Positions 43,301 through 46,153 of a stretch of DNA of 46,153 nt are shown here, piece by piece. The notes beneath the pieces were generated by a model. That model was given only the letters and a program-made list of their open reading frames with translations. It had not been told where the DNA came from and did no database searches. The first letter of the stretch is position 1. The number at the start of each line of letters is the position of its first letter. The translations under genes and the position numbers were made by a program. Origin of the DNA: Chitinispirillaceae bacterium. GTDB lineage: Bacteria; Fibrobacterota; Chitinivibrionia; Chitinivibrionales; Chitinispirillaceae. The stretch lies in the NCBI GenBank assembly GCA_016929415.1, contig JAFGIW010000096.1, positions 1 through 46,153 on the forward strand, read 5' to 3'.

Positions 43301-44284
43301 GGAATCACCGAAAGCCGTACGGGCATAGATGATGGCATTATCGTTGATCGGTTCCGCGGAAAAGACCGCCGTCGCGATTCCTTCGCCGTCGGTTGAGTCG
43401 CGGGCGGTAATGAGCCCTTTGGTCGCCGTGAACGTGACCTCTCTGCCGGCCAACGGGTTGTGGTTGTCGTCGAACACCGTCACCTCGAGTATTGCGCTTT
43501 CGTCATAACTCGCCGCCAGGAAAGAAGGCAGCGCGCGCAGGCGCATGTTGTTGTTGGAGCTGTCAACCGGGACGGCTGAGCCGAAGTAGATTGTCGCGCT
43601 GTCGTCAACGCCCAGGGCCTGCGCGCTGATCGTCAGGGATCCCTTTGAAGAGCGGCTTGCGACCGTGAAGACTTCGCCGCTGCCGTTGGTGGTTTTCGTT
43701 GAATCGCCGCTGCCGCGTATTTTTACCTGCCGGTCGGGCAGGGGTTTACCTTGGCCGTCGAGCAGGGTCACCGTCACCGGCACCGGATACTTGAGCGGGG
43801 CGGAGAGGATCTGAGGAGCCACCGTCACGGTGACGCCGCTGAGTTTCACGGTGGTTGCAACGGTGAGAAGGGTATTGTTCAGAATCATTTTCGCGTAAAT
43901 GACGACGTTCTCATTGGCCGGTTCCGCAGTGAATACCGCCGTAGCGATGCCCATGGCGCAGGTCGTGTCCTTCGCACTGATCGTTCCTTTCGTCGTGCTG
44001 AAGAGTACTTCCTTACCCGCTAGCGGGTTGCGGTTGTCGTCGAACGCCACGACTTCGATGACGGCGCTTTCGTCGTAGCTTGCCGGAAGCGCCGAGGGCA
44101 GCGCGCGTATGCGCATGTTGCTGTTGACGCTGTCGGGCTGGGTAACGGCATCCGGCTCCCCGGTGATTTTCGGGGCGAGCGGGCTGTCGCCAAGTTCACA
44201 GGTGAGAAGAAAAAGGCTGATGGAAAGAATAACCGCCGCCGCTCCGCACCGAAACGGGAAAAAGGTTGTGCCGATTATACGCAT
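40382..44284 (-). CDS. Giant Ig-repeat (Big_1/invasin-type) lipoprotein with Ca-binding C-terminus
   Basis: A 1300-residue surface lipoprotein with signal MRIIGTTFF... and lipobox SLFLLTC (Cys29). From about residue 51 a 190-residue unit is repeated: starts near 51, 241 and 431 (DSVNSNMRIRALPS, DSSNNNMRLRALPS, DSSNRYMRIRAFPS), with a diverged fourth copy near 621. Each unit holds two Big_1 domains, ExxVFDDNxNPLxGxExxF and LLDGxGxPLPDRxVxIxGxGDSxKTTxGxGE. After further Ig domains, the C-terminal 230 residues hold Ca-binding DxDxDG-type loops (DINGNFKFD, DRDGDGVLE, DFNGNGICD, DLNANGRWD). It resembles adhesins and stalk proteins. Placement just upstream of the pilus cluster makes a surface role likely; the exact function is unknown. 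Confidence 0.88.
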   Translation of the reverse strand: MRIIGTTFFPFRCGAAAVILSISLFLLTCELGDSPLAPKITGEPDAVTQPDSVNSNMRIRALPSALPASYDESAVIEVVAFDDNRNPLAGKEVLFSTTKGTISAKDTTCAMGIATAVFTAEPANENVVIYAKMILNNTLLTVATTVKLSGVTVTVAPQILSAPLKYPVPVTVTLLDGQGKPLPDRQVKIRGSGDSTKTTNGSGEVFTVASRSSKGSLTISAQALGVDDSATIYFGSAVPVDSSNNNMRLRALPSFLAASYDESAILEVTVFDDNHNPLAGREVTFTATKGLITARDSTDGEGIATAVFSAEPINDNAIIYARTAFGDSILTVATAVTLSGVALNVLPQLTTAPLGYQVPVRITLLDGKGAPLPDRRVRIQGMGDSIKTTNGAGEVSTVVSRPSQGTVTINAHALGASDSATVFFGSTAPVDSSNRYMRIRAFPSALLGGYDDTSTIEVAVFDDSRNPVVGKEIMFTASNGTISALDSTDCNGIALATFKAEPLNGNVIVSAKMKINDTILSVATTVTLSGIAVIVIPELSSAPLNTAVNVKIKLLDGKGLPLPDQRVRISGNGDSTKTTDGAGEVATAIRRSSKGTITIRAEALGAVDSASVFFGTEAPVDNDNTIRSMRLFSSHSQLRADNSAEATITAIIISEDNHNPLVNETVQFSATLGIIDQWGATDSSGRTSVTLRSAPINGTCVIRAALKGNSSIKDSTSVLFSGVILELSADRNDLCISDTARVRALLKDGSGNPISSDFVSFTITAPGVFTDNTRLARSALNASGIASIAVTSGIAGKVTAHGASANVADSIVLTFTTNNLSVYTARDSLVIGGRDSTQVSARYLDKSGKALAGKIITFATNAGSLTAQSAVTDGNGVATTYLKSGYFAADAAIQAKAPDGSAYTTVRFHAAAPGSIALAITPDNIGINGGIAVLIATVKDDSGNVVSGAEVSFKILKGPGGGEQIDKPIIVSTNDGIARTRLLAGALPSTYRGCEVEAKVAGIVVTSKLTISGEPHTITISRSEDDTVKVPNGGHMDESTFEFFIGAVVQDVNGNPVADGTPVNFSAVVSGLAVGMKYFDRWETKDGDVKPITDYRYYDIPFEDINGNFKFDPGIDLDLDAYPLVASRGNDRDGDGVLEYGITANGFFWDFNGNGICDTSSNRFNGEPYYGALKVTTEGDTIPDFYADLNANGRWDRYEWVGNAKSTLPPAAFTTPLGFDFEFWRWEVRKQFREQQRLDFIDNDFALVIDRTATTKDGVAHTQLTYPRQFANRLIATVNAEVKGIRDRDGERFRLPVVRE
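42425..44134. repeat. Tandem 570-bp coding repeat inside the Ig lipoprotein gene, three full copies
   Basis: The unit starts near 44134, 43564 and 42994 (going down), exactly 570 bases apart, with a decayed copy from about 42424. The copies are similar but not identical at the DNA level, so recombination could change their number only slowly. Confidence 0.8.
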
Positions 44285-44559
44285 TGTGCCTCCGCTGTCA
44301 GGCTCGTCCCCGATGCAATATAAATTCGATAGGGACTAAAGAGGAGCTGATACCATAAAGCCCGACTGGTTTTATAAACAAAATAAAATACAGCAAATAT
44401 AAGATACAAAATTAGCGCTATATATGGAATTTAATTAACGGAAGTGCCCGGGTGGTATAAAATGGTGAAATGAGGCTCTCCCGGGTTTAATTTCAATCTC
44501 GGTGGATCGCCTGTTCCAGGGGAGGAATGATCCATCCGCCTTACCGCCTGCCCGCCCTT
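44285..44559. other. Intergenic region upstream of the Ig lipoprotein gene
   Basis: AT-rich (notably 44370-44430), probably the promoter of the lipoprotein gene on the minus strand and the end of the lpxC-lpxA transcript. CCCGGG occurs at 44448-44453 and 44481-44486 but no convincing terminator forms. No gene is seen. Confidence 0.5.
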
Positions 44560-45360
44560 TCACTTCTCATTCATCCGCATCAATCCGCGTGTGCTGTTTT
44601 TCATGAAGGCGACGAGTTGTGCGACGTCGGGATTGCCGTTGAAATCACCTTCGAGACAGACGATCGCGTCGTCGAGTGTTCTGTTCTCCCGGAAGAGGAT
44701 TTTGAAGGCCCGTTTGATGTCGCGGCGTCGTTTTTCAGAGAAACCGTGGCGCTCGAGGCCGATTTTGTTGATATCGACGATACGTAAAGGATCGGCGCCG
44801 GTGAGCGCGAAAGGGAGAACGTCCTGTGTAATGTAGGAAGTGGCCTGGATAAACGCATGGTCGCCGACGTGGGTGAACTGGTGAAACGAGCAGATCCCGC
44901 CGATGGTGACATGGTTGCCGATCTCGACATGCCCCGCCATGGCGAGCGAATTGGAGATGGTGACGTCATCACCGATGATGCAGTCGTGGGCGATGTGGCA
45001 GTAAGCCATGATCCAGCAGTCGCTGCCGATGCGGGTTTCGCCGCGCGCCGCCGAGCCGCGGTTGATGGTGACGAATTCGCGGATCAGAGTATTTTTTCCA
45101 ATGACGGCGTAGGTTTTTTCACCGGCGAATTTTTTGTCCTGCGGAATGAGCCCGACGGCGGCGCCTTTAAAAACGCGGCATTCGTCACCAAGGCGTGTCC
45201 CTTCGCCGATGACGACATGGGAGCCGATATCACAGCAATCACCGATGATGACATCGTCCTCGATGACCGTGTAGGGGCCGATCTTCACATCGACGCCGAT
45301 CCGTGCGCCCGGTGCGATGACGGCGGTGGGGTGGATAGTTGAATTTGTCAATCGTTTCAT
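44560..45360 (-). CDS. lpxA: UDP-N-acetylglucosamine O-acyltransferase LpxA
   Basis: First enzyme of lipid A synthesis; transfers a 3-hydroxyacyl chain from ACP to UDP-GlcNAc in the cytoplasm. I start it at the ATG at 45360 (MKRLTNSTIHPTAVI), giving 266 residues, the normal length. The left-handed beta-helix of hexapeptide repeats is plain (IHPTAVIAPGARIG, VKIGPYTVI, ...IGNHVTIGG). The catalytic His lies in YCHIAHDCIIGDDV, and the substrate-binding region includes FVTINRGS. The C-terminal helices begin after VDINKIGLERHGFSEKRRRDI. The start lies 4 bases after the lpxC-fabZ stop, so they form an operon. Confidence 0.97.
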   Translation of the reverse strand: MKRLTNSTIHPTAVIAPGARIGVDVKIGPYTVIEDDVIIGDCCDIGSHVVIGEGTRLGDECRVFKGAAVGLIPQDKKFAGEKTYAVIGKNTLIREFVTINRGSAARGETRIGSDCWIMAYCHIAHDCIIGDDVTISNSLAMAGHVEIGNHVTIGGICSFHQFTHVGDHAFIQATSYITQDVLPFALTGADPLRIVDINKIGLERHGFSEKRRRDIKRAFKILFRENRTLDDAIVCLEGDFNGNPDVAQLVAFMKNSTRGLMRMNEK

Positions 45361-45364
45361 ACGG

Positions 45365-46153
45365 TTACTTTCCGTACATGGCAAGGAGTTCCGCCTCGCA
45401 CACGAGTTTGTCGCCGACATAGCTTTTTCCTTCGAACACGCCGGTTCCCCTGCGGTATTTCAGCATCCGCAGTTCCATCCGCAGAATATCGCCGGGACGG
45501 ACGATCCCGCGGAAGCGCGCTTTGTCGATGCCGAGGAAGAGGACGTTGGTCGCGCCTTCCTCTTTTTTGCCGTAAAGGCCCATGATCGCACCGGCCTGGG
45601 CCATCGCTTCGATGATCAGAACACCCGGCATGGTGGGGTTTCCGGGGAAATGACCCATGAAGAAATGGTCGTTGAAAGAGACGTTCTTTGAAGCGCGGAT
45701 GTACTCGTTCGGGATAAGTTCGGCAACGCTGTCAACAAGCAGGAACGGGTAACGGTGCGGCAGTATATTGAGAATTTCTTCATGCGTGAGGGAGATGCCG
45801 CGTCCCGCCGTAGGGAGCGCGGAGGGTACGGCCTGTTTATTGATATAATCACGGATTTTTTTCGCCGCGGCGATATTCGCCGCGTGCCCCGTGCGCGCGC
45901 CGATGATGTGCGCGTTGAGCGGTTTGCCGAGGAGATAGAGGTCGCCGATGATGTCGAGCGCCTTGTGGCGGCACGGCTCGTTCCAGAACCGCAAGCTCGC
46001 ATTGTTGAGAAAACCGTTCTGCCCGGATTCTATCGGTCCTTTGTAGGCGAAGAGGCGGCGCATGTAGTCGATGTGCTCCTTTGTCAGTTCGCTGTCCTGC
46101 ACCACGAGCGCGCTGTCGAGCGACCCGCCCCTGATGAGGCCCTGCTCGCGCAG
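45365..46153 (-). CDS. Bifunctional LpxC-FabZ fusion, 5' end outside window
   Basis: A fusion of LpxC (deacetylation of UDP-3-acyl-GlcNAc, committed step of lipid A) and FabZ (3-hydroxyacyl-ACP dehydratase). Only the C-terminal part of LpxC is in the window; the frame is open to the edge and reads LREQGLIRGGSLDSALVVQD, the LpxC substrate-tunnel loop. Then come the zinc-site motif RHKALDIIGDLYLLG (His and Asp) and AHIIGARTGHAAN. After a short linker, FabZ begins at LPHRYPFLLVDSV with active-site motif HFFMGHFPGNPTMPGVLIIEAMAQAGA (His and Glu). The fusion is known from Bacteroidetes, Chlorobi and Fibrobacteres. Confidence 0.96.
   Translation of the reverse strand: MREQGLIRGGSLDSALVVQDSELTKEHIDYMRRLFAYKGPIESGQNGFLNNASLRFWNEPCRHKALDIIGDLYLLGKPLNAHIIGARTGHAANIAAAKKIRDYINKQAVPSALPTAGRGISLTHEEILNILPHRYPFLLVDSVAELIPNEYIRASKNVSFNDHFFMGHFPGNPTMPGVLIIEAMAQAGAIMGLYGKKEEGATNVLFLGIDKARFRGIVRPGDILRMELRMLKYRRGTGVFEGKSYVGDKLVCEAELLAMYGK

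Overview
The window looks like chromosomal DNA from a Gram-negative bacterium of the FCB group, possibly a Fibrobacterota/Chitinivibrionia relative. The grounds are a fused LpxC-FabZ gene next to lpxA at the right edge (a fusion known from Bacteroidetes, Chlorobi and Fibrobacteres), an LPS-export permease, a complete-looking type IVa pilus cluster, and secreted enzymes including one with a C-terminal sorting-like domain. The taxonomic call is an inference. No rRNA, tRNA or CRISPR array was seen.

Layout. (1) 1-1300: a six-copy 20-bp tandem repeat, a long perfect inverted repeat, and one conserved hypothetical gene ending in a very strong terminator. (2) 1.9-8.2 kb: a visibly AT-rich accessory island with a Ser/Thr kinase gene overlapping a gene for a probable alpha/beta-barrel protein, a convergent PD-(D/E)XK nuclease-like gene, a decayed esterase, an MFS exporter and a frameshifted YVTN/PKD surface protein. 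(3) 8.4-17.4 kb, minus strand: a membrane protein, an envelope lipoprotein with its partner, and a translationally coupled set of LptF-LptG fusion, single-domain response regulator and GAF-GGDEF diguanylate cyclase. (4) 17.6-19.4 kb: an orphan Ig-module fragment with a terminator, then a plus-strand AbiE toxin-antitoxin pair. (5) 19.5-24.9 kb, minus strand: a secreted tandem alpha/beta hydrolase, the wreck of a third hydrolase copy, a clan GH-A glycosidase-like enzyme, a truncated E2-acyltransferase domain and a small acidic protein ending like SSB. (6) 25-39.2 kb, minus strand: the type IV pilus machine in transcription order pilC, two pilins, pilV/pilW/pilX-like minor pilins, pilM-N-O-P-Q, pilT, pilB, then a GNAT gene. 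It is broken in the middle by a 249-bp MITE-like element and a DUF4160/DUF2442 pair. (7) 39.4-46.2 kb, minus strand: a predicted outer-membrane protein, a 1300-residue Ig-repeat lipoprotein, lpxA and partial lpxC-fabZ.

How the genes work together. The pilus genes give a motile or adhesive surface apparatus: assembly ATPase PilB, retraction ATPase PilT, platform PilC, alignment complex PilMNOP, secretin PilQ. LpxC-FabZ and LpxA start lipid A synthesis, and the LptFG fusion would power LPS extraction. Its coupling to a receiver protein and a cyclic-di-GMP synthase suggests a link between envelope assembly and signalling. Palindromic REP-like elements of at least three kinds are scattered between genes in the right half.

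The best candidates for something undescribed are the kinase/barrel/nuclease cluster at 1958-4581, the single-chain LptF-LptG with its signalling partners, and the small SSB-tail protein at 24551-24895.
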